38,909 bases of DNA from Nitrosomonadales bacterium (GCA_947475825.1 CANJMS010000013.1:1-38909), one strand, 5' to 3'. Numbered from the stretch's first letter, positions 26,556 through 34,202 are shown. Translations and numbers: made by a program. Notes: generated from the sequence alone by a model not told the origin.

Positions 26556-27662
26556 TTATTGAGCCGCGATGAAACGGGTGATTTCGTTGACTACCGACAT
26601 ATCCAGATCGGGATAGATCGGCAGGCAGAGAACTTGCTGCGCCGCAGCTGTTGCCGCCGGGAGATTCTCTCTATGTGCGGAAGGCAAGCCGCGATACATC
26701 GGAAATTCCGATATCAGCGGATAGAAATAACGGCGCGGATGGATGCCGTTATCCTTGAGCCTCTGGTAAAGATCGTCCCGGCTGATCGGGTAGTCGGCTC
26801 CCACTAGGATCGGGAAATAGGCATAGTTGGCAACTTTCTCTCCCGCATCATTCAAACAGTGGATACCCTTCACACCCTTGAGCCGCTCACGGTAGGCCGC
26901 GTCGATTTCCTTGCGGCGCGTCAGGGCCTGGTCTATGTATTTCAGTTGCAACAGCCCCAGCGCCGCGTTGAATTCGCTCATTTTGCCGTTAATGCCTGGC
27001 GCCACCACATTGGTTTCGCCCACATGGCCGAAGTTCTTCAATTGATCGATATGCACTTTGGTCTTGGCATCGGGGCAAATGATGGCCCCGCCTTCAAAGG
27101 TGTTGAACACCTTGGTGGCATGGAAACTCAATACCGACAGATCGCCGTGTCGGAGTATGCTGCCTCCTGCATCTTGCACACCAAAGGCATGTGCCGCGTC
27201 ATAGATAACTTTGAGGTTGTAGTTGTCGGCAATCTTCTGGATGGCCTCAACATCGCATGGATGTCCATAGCAATGTACCGGCATGATGGCCGTTGTCTGC
27301 GGCGTGATTGCCGCTTCGATCTTTGCCGGATCGAGGTTGAGCGTGTTCGGGTCGATATCCACGAACACCGGCTTGATGCCATTCCACAGCAACGAATGCG
27401 AGGTGGCGACGAACGAATAGGGTGTTGTGATCACTTCACCTGTGATACGCAGCGCTTGTAGTGCGGTAACCAAGGCAATGGTGCCGTTGGTGAACAATGC
27501 GATGTGCTCTACGCCCAGATATTCACACAAAGCCTTTTCTAGTTGCTGGTGAAACGGCCCCCCGTTGGTTAGAATTTTGTTGGCCCAGATCTTTTCCAGA
27601 TACGGGATGAACTCTTCCAGTGGAGGTAGATAGGGCTGCGTGACATAGATAGGCTTGCTCAT
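26556..27662 (-). CDS. DegT/DnrJ/EryC1/StrS sugar aminotransferase
   Basis: A 368-residue PLP-dependent enzyme that converts a nucleotide-linked keto sugar into an amino sugar. The PLP lysine is Lys184 in LSFHATKVFNT and the cofactor-contacting Asp155 lies in VIYDAAHAFG. The N-terminal substrate-loop sequence TNGGPFHQQLE and the family end PIYPDLD are present. The keto-sugar donor is uncertain: no dTDP pathway is in the window, but the FnlA product or a central-metabolism 4-keto sugar could serve. Its ATG overlaps the former stop codon of the tviC remnant (ATGA), so it was once translationally coupled to that gene. Confidence 0.9.
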   Translation of the reverse strand: MSKPIYVTQPYLPPLEEFIPYLEKIWANKILTNGGPFHQQLEKALCEYLGVEHIALFTNGTIALVTALQALRITGEVITTPYSFVATSHSLLWNGIKPVFVDIDPNTLNLDPAKIEAAITPQTTAIMPVHCYGHPCDVEAIQKIADNYNLKVIYDAAHAFGVQDAGGSILRHGDLSVLSFHATKVFNTFEGGAIICPDAKTKVHIDQLKNFGHVGETNVVAPGINGKMSEFNAALGLLQLKYIDQALTRRKEIDAAYRERLKGVKGIHCLNDAGEKVANYAYFPILVGADYPISRDDLYQRLKDNGIHPRRYFYPLISEFPMYRGLPSAHRENLPAATAAAQQVLCLPIYPDLDMSVVNEITRFIAAQ

Positions 27663-27858
27663 GATTTTCCTTGCTGTTTAAGGTGCTGCACATACCACGT
27701 CATAGCCACCTTCAAACCCTCGCCGATGCGACGGGCGGGTGATAGCCCAAGCGTGTAGCGGTTTTACTGATGTCGGCCAGCGAGTGACGCACGTCGCCTG
27801 CGCGGAAGTCACGATAGACGGGTTGCACATCTTGCAGGTGGGGATAGCTGTGCAACAT
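27659..27858 (-). pseudogene. 3' remnant of a second tviC-like epimerase gene
   Basis: Translation of the minus strand gives [20 protein letters not shown] followed by [17 protein letters not shown], closely matching the C-terminus of the intact tviC ([20 protein letters not shown]...). About 65 codons are left. One base is missing near 27740: the frame then continues as [24 protein letters not shown] and would stop at TGA overlapping the degT ATG. The copy is truncated at its 5' side where the vapC gene begins. Confidence 0.85.
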
Positions 27859-27869
27859 CATTTCAGATT

Positions 27870-28244
27870 CTATTTTGAAAGTTGCAACGATTCACAAACC
27901 AATCCCTCTATCGATGAGAAGGCTTGATCGTTTGTCAACAAGACCGCACCATGTGTCATTGCGCTGGCAGCAATAATTGCATCCGGGAGTTTTAATCGAT
28001 TTTTGCGGCGCAATCTAATTGCTTCATCTCGCACCGCGTCTGTTACATAAACGCGGTCAAGCAATAGCAATAGGTCACGAATTTTCTGCTCTTCCTCGGT
28101 GGATATGCCAGAAAACGATAACAATTCAATTTCAGTAATAATTGAAACGCTGTACTGACCATCAGGCAGGGAAAAGACCAGATGCCCACTCACCAAATAA
28201 ATGACGGCATTGGTGTCTAGTAAATAGCGCCTGATCAATTCCAC
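27870..28244 (-). CDS. vapC: PIN-domain toxin (VapC family)
   Basis: A 124-residue PIN-domain RNase toxin. The acidic residues that hold the metal can be placed at Asp10 ([11 protein letters not shown]), Glu38 ([10 protein letters not shown]), Asp88 ([12 protein letters not shown]) and Asp106 (LLTNDQAF), the full set. Length fits VapC. Its start overlaps the upstream small gene by 10 bp in the antitoxin-first order. The module sits between the intact tviC and a remnant of another tviC copy. Confidence 0.88.
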   Translation of the reverse strand: MELIRRYLLDTNAVIYLVSGHLVFSLPDGQYSVSIITEIELLSFSGISTEEEQKIRDLLLLLDRVYVTDAVRDEAIRLRRKNRLKLPDAIIAASAMTHGAVLLTNDQAFSSIEGLVCESLQLSK

Positions 28245-28474
28245 TCCGAGCGCACCTTCTTCTGGTATTCAACCCCGTCAATCCCATTAAATGCGGTGAC
28301 AGATCCAGCGAATTGCATCAACATTTTTGCATTTGAATCTGCAACATTTTTGTCAGCGTCATTTTCTGCCAGCACTATCACCAGCTCATGTCGTCCAACG
28401 CGAACTGTTTCCGGCAACTTAATAGTGACAAGTCTATCCGGCAAAACGTCATAATTAATGTTTAATGTCAGCAT
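28235..28474 (-). CDS. putative antitoxin partner of VapC
   Basis: A 79-residue protein beginning MLTLNINYDVLPDRLVTIKLPE, directly upstream of and overlapping vapC. The N-terminal part looks like a small beta-rich DNA-binding segment, and the C-terminal part (about 45-79) would be the toxin-wrapping tail. I do not recognise a named antitoxin family, so the call depends on size, order and overlap. The gene begins 4 bp after the tviC stop, so it is probably co-transcribed with the polysaccharide operon. Confidence 0.75.
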   Translation of the reverse strand: MLTLNINYDVLPDRLVTIKLPETVRVGRHELVIVLAENDADKNVADSNAKMLMQFAGSVTAFNGIDGVEYQKKVRSEWN

Positions 28475-28477
28475 GGT

Positions 28478-29662
28478 TTATCTCCTTATAGCATCTGTTC
28501 TGCCAGACATTATATTCTTATCAAGTCGATGTGCCGTACCTTGTTGTTGGGCAACGTGCCGTATGTACCACTCCATCGCCACCTTTAGCCCTTCACCGAT
28601 GCGATGGGTAGGCTGATATCCCAATAACGAGGAGGCTTTGCTGATGTCTGCAAGCGAGTGCCGTACGTCGCCTGCGCGGAAGTCGCGGTAAACGGGTTTA
28701 GAGCCTTTCAAGTGCGGATAAAGTGGCAGTAAATTCAGTTGTAATTGCTCATACAGTTGGTTAAGTGTGGTGCGATCACCGACTGCGACGTTATAGACCT
28801 GATTGGTTGGCGAAATATCTGACTGGATTCCCGCCTGCGTGGGAATGACGGCATCAGAAACTGTGGCAGCAAGCAAGTTGATCTGCCTAACATTCTCGAT
28901 GAAACAAAAGTCGCGGCTGGTTTCACCATCACCATTGATATACACCGGCTCGCCTTTAATCATGCTGGCGATCCACTTGGGAATGACGGCAGCGTAAGCG
29001 CCATTGGGGTCTTGGCGCGGGCCGAAGACATTGAAGTAACGCAGGCCGATGGTGTTGAAGCCGTAGGTGCGGGCAAACACGTCGGCGTAGAGTTCGTTGA
29101 CGTATTTGGTGACCGCGTAAGGTGACAGCGGTTTGCCGATCTTGTCTTCGACTTTGGGCAGTCCGGGATGGTCGCCATAGGTGGAGCTCGATGCGGCATA
29201 GACGAAGCGTTTGACTTTTGCGTCGCGTGCAGCGACCAGCATGTTGAGGAAGCCGTCGATGTTCACACTATTGGTGGTGATGGGATCTTCTGCGGAACGT
29301 GGCACACTGCCAAGGGCAGCTTGGTGGAGGACGTATTCAACAGGAACGCATTTTTGACTATCTGGATTCCCGCCTGCGCGGGAATGACGGAAAGCCATGA
29401 CACTGTGACAATCGTCGAGGTTGCGGATGTCACCTTGGATGAAGTTGAAGTTTGCCCATTGTTCGGCAGAAACGAGTGTTTGCACTTCGTCAAGGTTGCG
29501 CTGATGACCGGTGGCAAAATTGTCCAACCCCACCACGCGTTGGTTGAGTTTGAGCAAGGTTTCGAGCAGGTTGCTGCCGATGAAGCCCGCGACTCCGGTG
29601 ATCAGCCAAGCGTGTGGTTCGGAGGCAATGCGGGTTTGAAGTTGGGTGTATGCATCAGTCAT
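28478..29662 (-). CDS. tviC: UDP-GlcNAc/UDP-GlcNAcA 4-epimerase (TviC/WbpP type) with two repeat-derived insertions
   Basis: A 394-residue extended SDR; WbpP/TviC proteins are about 345. It has GVAGFIGS (23-30), the catalytic [13 protein letters not shown] (158-170) and YAVTK (Tyr182, Lys186), all intact. Two segments absent from the family are present: about 87-107 (contains [14 protein letters not shown]) and about 268-286 (contains [12 protein letters not shown]). Both are translations of the same palindromic DNA repeat (29362-29390 and 28823-28851) in two different frames. Both lie outside the catalytic motifs, between [10 protein letters not shown] and [12 protein letters not shown], and between NLLAAT and NQVYNVAVG. 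The C-terminal tail is also longer than in the remnant copy. With TviB it makes UDP-GalNAcA. Confidence 0.9.
   Translation of the reverse strand: MTDAYTQLQTRIASEPHAWLITGVAGFIGSNLLETLLKLNQRVVGLDNFATGHQRNLDEVQTLVSAEQWANFNFIQGDIRNLDDCHSVMAFRHSRAGGNPDSQKCVPVEYVLHQAALGSVPRSAEDPITTNSVNIDGFLNMLVAARDAKVKRFVYAASSSTYGDHPGLPKVEDKIGKPLSPYAVTKYVNELYADVFARTYGFNTIGLRYFNVFGPRQDPNGAYAAVIPKWIASMIKGEPVYINGDGETSRDFCFIENVRQINLLAATVSDAVIPTQAGIQSDISPTNQVYNVAVGDRTTLNQLYEQLQLNLLPLYPHLKGSKPVYRDFRAGDVRHSLADISKASSLLGYQPTHRIGEGLKVAMEWYIRHVAQQQGTAHRLDKNIMSGRTDAIRR
28823..28851 (-). repeat. REP-like palindromic repeat inside tviC, copy 1
   Basis: The plus strand reads CTGGATTCCCGCCTGCGTGG and continues to GGAATGACGG. The core ATTCCCGC...GTGGGAAT forms a hairpin with one mismatch. 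It is a member of the widespread proteobacterial repeat with minus-strand form GTCATTCCCGCGCAGGCGGG, and here it is read as VIPTQAGIQ. Confidence 0.88.
29362..29390 (-). repeat. REP-like palindromic repeat inside tviC, copy 2
   Basis: The same repeat as at 28823 in the same orientation, with a perfect 8-bp stem ATTCCCGC/GCGGGAAT and loop CTGC. It is read in another frame, as RHSRAGGNP. The two copies differ at one base within the 29-bp unit. Confidence 0.88.
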
Positions 29663-29665
29663 AAT

Positions 29666-30946
29666 TTATAGCCGCCACAACGTGATGCCAGCAGCTTCAA
29701 TCGCTTCGGGCGAGTACGTCGATTTGATGTCGATGAACACGCCGCCTGGTTTCAATTTCGCCAGCAATTGCGTAACGGGCTGGCTGGTGTATGCGGTGTG
29801 CGAAACCGCCGCGACAATGGCGTCCACCTGATTGGGCAGTGCACTCCATTCGGTCAACGTGATGCCATATTCGTGGATGGCTTCTTTGGGTTCGGCCAGC
29901 GGGTCGTGCACGCTGACTTCGCATCCGAATTCCGTCAGCTCTTTCACCACATCGGCGACTTTGCTGTTGCGCAGGTCTGAACAGTTTTCCTTGAAGGTGA
30001 TGCCTAACACAATGACCTTGGAGCCTTTGACCGCCCCACCCGCTTGTATGATTTTTTTCACAGTTTGCTGCGCTACATAGGCAGCCATCCCGTCATTGAT
30101 GCGGCGACCGGCCAGTATGACTTGTGGGTGATAACCCAGCATGTCGGCTTTGTGGGTCAAGTAGTATGGGTCAACGCCAATGCAATGTCCGCCAACCAGA
30201 CCGGGACGGAATGGCAGGAAGTTCCACTTGGTGCCCGCTGCTTTCAATACTTCCAGCGTGTCGATGCCGATCTTGTTGAAGATGATGGCGAGTTCGTTTA
30301 TCAAGGCGATGTTCAGGTCGCGCTGGGTGTTTTCGATGACCTTGGCGGCTTCGGCCACCTTGATGCTGCTGGCGGGATAGACGCCGGCGGTGATAACCGA
30401 ACCATAGACTTCAGCCACCGTTTTCAATGTTTCAGGCGTGTCGCCGGAAACGATCTTGACGATTTTGGTGAGGGTGCGTTCTTTGTCGCCCGGGTTGATG
30501 CGCTCCGGGCTGTAACCGACAAAAAAGTCTTTTTTCCACTTCAGGCCGGAATGTTTTTCGATCAGTGGTATGCACACTTCTTCGGTCGCGCCAGGGTAGA
30601 CGGTAGATTCATAGACGACAATCGCACCGCGCTTGATGTATTTGCCAACGCTCTCTGAGCTTTTGATCAGCGGGGTAAAGTCGGGTTGGTGCGCAGCATC
30701 TACCGGCGTAGGCACCGCCACCACGATGAAGTCTGCGTCGTGCAAAACCTGCGGGTCGGTGTGACAGCTCAGTTGAGTTGCGGCACGCAAGTCTTCCGAA
30801 GAGACTTCGCCGGTCGGGTCAACGAAGCTACGATATGCGGCAATTTTCTCTGCCGAGAGATCAATACCCACGGTGGGGTATTTTTTGCCGAACTCGACTG
30901 CCAATGGTAAGCCGACATAACCAAGACCAACGACTGCGATTTTCAT
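29666..30946 (-). CDS. tviB: UDP-N-acetyl-hexosamine 6-dehydrogenase (TviB/WbpO type)
   Basis: A 426-residue nucleotide-sugar dehydrogenase that oxidises C6 of UDP-GlcNAc (or UDP-GalNAc) to the uronic acid with NAD. It has GLGYVGLPLAVEF (7-19), VAVPTPVD, YESTVYPGATEE, the catalytic cysteine in GLVGGHCIGVDPYYL, and the C-terminal LGITFKENCSDLRNSK. The wording KIGIDTLEVLKAAGTKWNFL is typical of the TviB/VipA/WbpO branch instead of UDP-glucose dehydrogenase. It is 3 bp from tviC. About 200 bp of apparently empty DNA precede it, so it may have its own promoter, although none is obvious. Confidence 0.93.
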   Translation of the reverse strand: MKIAVVGLGYVGLPLAVEFGKKYPTVGIDLSAEKIAAYRSFVDPTGEVSSEDLRAATQLSCHTDPQVLHDADFIVVAVPTPVDAAHQPDFTPLIKSSESVGKYIKRGAIVVYESTVYPGATEEVCIPLIEKHSGLKWKKDFFVGYSPERINPGDKERTLTKIVKIVSGDTPETLKTVAEVYGSVITAGVYPASSIKVAEAAKVIENTQRDLNIALINELAIIFNKIGIDTLEVLKAAGTKWNFLPFRPGLVGGHCIGVDPYYLTHKADMLGYHPQVILAGRRINDGMAAYVAQQTVKKIIQAGGAVKGSKVIVLGITFKENCSDLRNSKVADVVKELTEFGCEVSVHDPLAEPKEAIHEYGITLTEWSALPNQVDAIVAAVSHTAYTSQPVTQLLAKLKPGGVFIDIKSTYSPEAIEAAGITLWRL

Positions 30947-31144
30947 TACTATGAACCTCTAATTATTTTGTGAGTTGAACCGCGAACCAAAATTGAATCT
31001 ACAGTATTTTTAGGGTAGCGGAATATATCAAATCCACTTACTTAATCCTATATGCCAAAAGGCCTAGATATATATTCAGGTCCCTTGCTGTTTTAGGTTA
31101 AACACCAACAAGCGCACAACCAACCCTTATGCGCTCTTAGTGTA

Positions 31145-31480
31145 TTACTTATAAGCATCGCTGGAATAGCGATACTTGCCATAGGTGTAGCCATATTTGC
31201 CGGGGCGTGCGCGCACTGCATTGAATACGATACCGGCCACCTTGGCACCGATCTGGCTCAAGCGCTTCACGGTTTCGTTCAAATCTCCCAGCGTGGTGAC
31301 GCCCTCTCTGGTCACCAAAATGGTGGTGCCAACATGCTCGCTCATCACGATGGCATCGGTGACCGCCAGCACGGGCGGGGTATCCAGCAACACCAGATCG
31401 TATTCCGCAGATACTTTTTCCATCAGTTGTTTCAGGTTGCTATGCATCAGCAATAGATGCGGAGCGGAAGGCAGCTGTGC
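31145..31480 (-). pseudogene. 3' remnant of a second Wzc-like tyrosine autokinase
   Basis: About 105 C-terminal residues remain: HSNLKQLMEKVSAEYDLVLL with the Walker B strand (VLLDTPPVLAVTDA), REGVTTLGDLNETVKRL and the tyrosine-rich tail KYGYTYGKYRYSSDAYK. Walker A, Walker A' and the whole membrane/Wzz part are missing. It differs strongly from the C-terminus of the intact Wzc at 34528-36747, so it comes from another export system, not from a recent duplication. Its 5' side is fused to a cut KilA-N gene. Confidence 0.87.
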
Positions 31481-31784
31481 TTTTTATCCCAATTGCGCCT
31501 GTTGCTTCAATCCATTTATTGGGTGACAGGGTGAAACTGTTTGTGCCAGCTTCGTTTTTAAAGGAGTCGAATTCGACCCCTTTAAAATTCGGGTTGTTAA
31601 TTTTTTCCCAAAGCCCCAAGAACTCGATAGTGGAACGCGTGCGTAGCCAGTTCTTAACGACATCTTTTGGCTCATTGGGATTTTTTACTCTGGCAATGTC
31701 GGTCAGAGAGATAAAGTCACCCTGCTCTATTCGCGTGAAAGAGACGATGGTGTTCTGAACGATGAGCTTGCCTTTGATTGTCAC
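31480..31784 (-). pseudogene. KilA-N domain protein, 3'-truncated
   Basis: The first 100 or so residues match a KilA-N domain protein: DFISLTDIARVKNPNEPKDV, VKNWLRTRSTIEFLGLWEKI, NNPNFKGVEFDSFKNEAGTN and FTLSPNKWIEATGAIGI. KilA-N domains are DNA-binding modules of phage and mobile-element proteins. The GTG start at 31784 has AAGGA 8 bases upstream, so the 5' end looks original. After about residue 100 the frame runs into the wzc remnant and stops at 31440. Confidence 0.83.
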
Positions 31785-31794
31785 GACTCAGTCC

Positions 31795-31995
31795 TTTCCA
31801 AGGGCTAACAACGGTGATGGGTAGGTCGTCAAAGTGACGCAGATTACGCGTGGCCAGGGTAGATTTGCCCGCGCCGGAGAAGCCGGTAAACCAGACGATA
31901 GCGCCGCGATGGCCGTTTTGCGCCTCGCGGCGTGCGCACGTGACGGTGGCGTGATGCCAGACGGTGTTGGTTGAGGCGGGTGACTGGGTTTTCAT
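31795..31995 (-). pseudogene. chimera: CysC N-terminus joined in frame to FitB C-terminus
   Basis: Codons 1-46 are the start of adenylylsulfate kinase ([20 protein letters not shown] followed by the P-loop GFSGAGKST). At the shared bases CTGGCCA the frame continues as [20 protein letters not shown], the C-terminus of a FitB-type PIN toxin, and then into unrelated DNA. The remaining three quarters of CysC are missing. It cannot be functional as a kinase and shows an illegitimate recombination at a 7-bp microhomology. Confidence 0.85.
31797..31857 (-). repeat. 61-bp exact copy of the fitB 3' end
   Basis: Bases 31797-31857 are identical to 33546-33606, the last part of the FitB toxin gene (encoding [20 protein letters not shown]). 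The two copies are direct repeats about 1.75 kb apart and bracket the HepT/MntA module, the IS4 remnant and one ugd remnant. Confidence 0.93.
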
Positions 31996-32057
31996 ATCAA
32001 GAAAAAATGTTCAAAAATAAATGGGAAAGGGGCAAGTTGGCTACAGAGCACGGCGAG

Positions 32058-32483
32058 TCACAATTTTCGCCCACCCAATTGTTCAGTTACAACTTTGGCA
32101 AACTCTACGAAGTCCGCAAGGTGATATTTCACGATGCTATGCACAATGAGCCAGTTGATCCTTTCATAATTGTGTACAGCAATATTGCGAAAACCCACTG
32201 CTTTTTTAAGGCTGGTTGCCAATTCAGGTCTCAACACGCCTTGTTGCGCCAGCAAATCGAAGGTTTGCCCCATGGTGTCGGGTGGCGGCACGTCCATGCC
32301 GGCAATCAAATGCGCGCCAATATCCACACTAATTTGCACTGCACGGCTAAGATTGAGCGTGACGATATCCTGTAGATCCGGATCGGTTGCCAGTATTTCG
32401 GCGTCAGCCGGGCACTTGCTTTCTATTCGCTGCAAACATCGCCGCAACGATTCCAATTTTTGCTCGACTATTTCCCGATCCAT
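32058..32483 (-). CDS. hepT: HepT-like HEPN RNase toxin
   Basis: A 141-residue all-alpha HEPN protein (DUF86/HepT type). The catalytic RX4HXY motif is complete: Arg99, His104 and Tyr106 in GFRNIAVHNYERI. In characterised systems the motif tyrosine is adenylylated by the partner MntA, which silences the RNase. The gene overlaps the upstream nucleotidyltransferase by 16 bp, the normal order for this toxin-antitoxin type. It lies in a patch of gene debris between the sugar genes and the export genes, but is itself intact. Confidence 0.9.
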   Translation of the reverse strand: MDREIVEQKLESLRRCLQRIESKCPADAEILATDPDLQDIVTLNLSRAVQISVDIGAHLIAGMDVPPPDTMGQTFDLLAQQGVLRPELATSLKKAVGFRNIAVHNYERINWLIVHSIVKYHLADFVEFAKVVTEQLGGRKL

Positions 32484-32905
32484 GCCTTCCGCCTTTCTGC
32501 AAGCACTCTGGCGCGATAGGGCATGAAGTCTGCCTGTTCAAACAGATGCCGGCTGATCAATTCCCCAAACAATCTGTCGCTGCCCAGTATTCTTCTGCCG
32601 TGCCTTACCACTTGCCCAAGCAACGGCTCGGCAGCGGTGTTGAGGTCAATCAAATCAATCGCTCTGCCGGTGCGTTCTGCCAGTGCGCCCATCAGTGCTA
32701 TTTTTTCGTCGGGTGTCAGGGGCTGTTGCGCAGCAACAGCGATGTCCAGATCGCTGTTTGCGCGCTGGCGGCCCGCCGCCACTGAGCCGAATAGCACCGC
32801 GAGTTCGATCTGCGGAAAATTCGCTAACACACCCTTAAGCAGATCATCCATAGCTTGTGGCGATTGAGATGTTGCGTTGTCTACAGCCACTTGTTCGTCA
32901 CCCAT
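32468..32905 (-). CDS. mntA: MntA-like nucleotidyltransferase antitoxin
   Basis: A minimal nucleotidyltransferase of about 145 residues with the full GSX10DXD motif (Gly40-Ser41 ... Asp52, Asp54 in LFGSVAAGRQRANSDLDIAV). It transfers AMP to the tyrosine of HepT and so neutralises it. The open frame extends upstream to 33049, but that part is shared with transposon debris, so the start at 32905 (MGDEQVAVDN) is preferred. The ribosome binding site there is weak. Confidence 0.87.
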   Translation of the reverse strand: MGDEQVAVDNATSQSPQAMDDLLKGVLANFPQIELAVLFGSVAAGRQRANSDLDIAVAAQQPLTPDEKIALMGALAERTGRAIDLIDLNTAAEPLLGQVVRHGRRILGSDRLFGELISRHLFEQADFMPYRARVLAERRKAWIGK

Positions 32906-33013
32906 TTTTTTCGTTTCTATCCGGGAGAATTTTTGTTGGCCACATTGAGATACGCGCAGCGCTTTATCCTGGACAGACATTACCAGAAATTCCGGGTTGT
33001 GCAAGTCGAGTTT

Positions 33014-33194
33014 GGCGCAGCGTGTCCAATGGTGGATAGATGCGCTCACGGTGTGGTGCCACCCGTTCGTTCACGACCGCTGCAATCTCTTGGTCGCCAA
33101 GGACCTGGCTAAATAGGCCGCTGTCGCCTTGTAAAAACTGTTGTTTCAGCATCGCAACTTTCTGACGAACCCGCTCAACTTTGTTATCCTTCAT
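33014..33194 (-). pseudogene. N-terminal remnant of an IS4-family transposase
   Basis: From the ATG at 33194, preceded by AGGAGG, about 60 residues (MKDNKVERVRQKVAMLKQQF ... RERIYPPLDTLRQ) match the N-terminus of IS4-type DDE transposases. The sequence then switches to unrelated DNA next to mntA. All catalytic residues are missing. The flank to about 33330 (upstream of the start) is non-coding and probably the outer part of the same element. Confidence 0.75.
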
Positions 33195-33334
33195 TTGGGC
33201 TGACCTCCTGTAATGGGTGGCTTTCGTGTCGCAACAAAAGCTTACCATTTAGAAGTGCTCAGCTCACCATTTTTAGGGGCGCTAAAGCCTTAACCGAGTG
33301 CCATGAGGGTCAGACTCGATTGATTTACATGCAT

Positions 33335-33543
33335 TTAGTCCTTCCCATACAAATCACGGCTATACACCTTGCCCACCACATCGCGGATGTCATCAGTAAT
33401 GCGGTTGGCCACGATGACATCGGCCTGCTGTTTGAATTGCGCGAGGTCGTTCACCACTCTGGAATGAAAGAACTCCGACTCTTTGAACGCAGGCTCGCAC
33501 ACGATGACTTCGATGCCCTTGGCCGGAAATTGATTCATTTTTC
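33335..33543 (-). pseudogene. ugd: 3' remnant of a UDP-glucose 6-dehydrogenase gene, copy 1
   Basis: About 65 C-terminal residues remain: PAKGIEVIVCEPAFKESEFF, HSRVVNDLAQFKQQADVIVA, NRITDDIRDVVGKVYSRDLY and GKD, followed by TAA. This is the C-terminal domain of Ugd. The 5' side runs into the 3' end of fitB. No full ugd gene is in the window. Confidence 0.87.
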
Positions 33544-33957
33544 TGTCCAAGGGCTAACAACGGTGATGGGTAGGTCGTCAAAGTGACGCAGATTACGCGT
33601 GGCCAGTGTGGCACGCTTTGCCAGGGCGATTCCGGCAATGAAGGTGTCGCGCATATCCACGGGTTGGCCACGCTCTTTTCTTTGAGCGGCAAGTTGGGCA
33701 GCTTGGTCTGCGGCATTGGTATCGAATAACAGCACGCGATTTTCCAGGTCTTCTTGCAAGAGTTGGTCGAAGCGTTCTTGCAGATTTATTTTTCGTTGGC
33801 CGGATACCAACGAGGCAATTCCATAGCGCGCTTCAAACAGGGTGATGCTGCTGATCCAGATGGATTCGGCGGGTTGGTCGTCCAGCCAAGCCACGGCAAC
33901 CGGATCAGGTTGTTGCTGCATGAGTGCCGAAATGACGTTGGTGTCCAGAATGATCAT
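33535..33957 (-). CDS. fitB: PIN-domain toxin, FitB-like
   Basis: A 140-residue PIN RNase. Metal-binding acids are at Asp5 (MIILDTNVISAL), Glu42 (ITLFEARYGI) and Asp104 (VDMRDTFIAGIAL). The wording resembles FitB, the toxin of the FitAB pair of Neisseria gonorrhoeae. It overlaps fitA by 4 bp (ATGA). Its last 61 coding bases occur again exactly at 31797-31857, and its end borders a ugd remnant. Confidence 0.91.
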   Translation of the reverse strand: MIILDTNVISALMQQQPDPVAVAWLDDQPAESIWISSITLFEARYGIASLVSGQRKINLQERFDQLLQEDLENRVLLFDTNAADQAAQLAAQRKERGQPVDMRDTFIAGIALAKRATLATRNLRHFDDLPITVVSPWTEK

Positions 33958-34202
33958 GCACCGAGGTCCATGGGGGTGATGCTTTCTCCATGCAGTTCAG
34001 GCAAGGGTCCGTCCAAGCCCGCTCCCGCAAAACGTGCTGCAATGCGTGAGCCAAGCTTTGTCCGGGTCTGTGTTTGTTCGCTGACGGCGCGGCGCAGTAT
34101 TTGGCGAACTTCTTCTTCCATGCTCCAACCATGCTGGCTGGCGCGCCGCTTTAAGCCCGCTTTAACGTCGTCATCGATATTACGAACGATTACTTGTGCC
34201 AT
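33954..34202 (-). CDS. fitA: FitA-like antitoxin (ribbon-helix-helix)
   Basis: An 82-residue antitoxin. The N-terminal segment MAQVIVRNIDDDVKAGLKRR, then GWSMEEEVRQILRRAV, is a ribbon-helix-helix DNA-binding domain of the FitA/Arc type. The C-terminal tail (about 50-82) should bind FitB. The ATG has GGGAG 7 bases upstream. Inverted repeats just upstream could be its operator. Confidence 0.9.
   Translation of the reverse strand: MAQVIVRNIDDDVKAGLKRRASQHGWSMEEEVRQILRRAVSEQTQTRTKLGSRIAARFAGAGLDGPLPELHGESITPMDLGA

Noticed and set aside
32906-33049. Longer MntA with 48 extra N-terminal residues
   Set aside because: The additional part lies over transposon debris and is not part of the nucleotidyltransferase fold.
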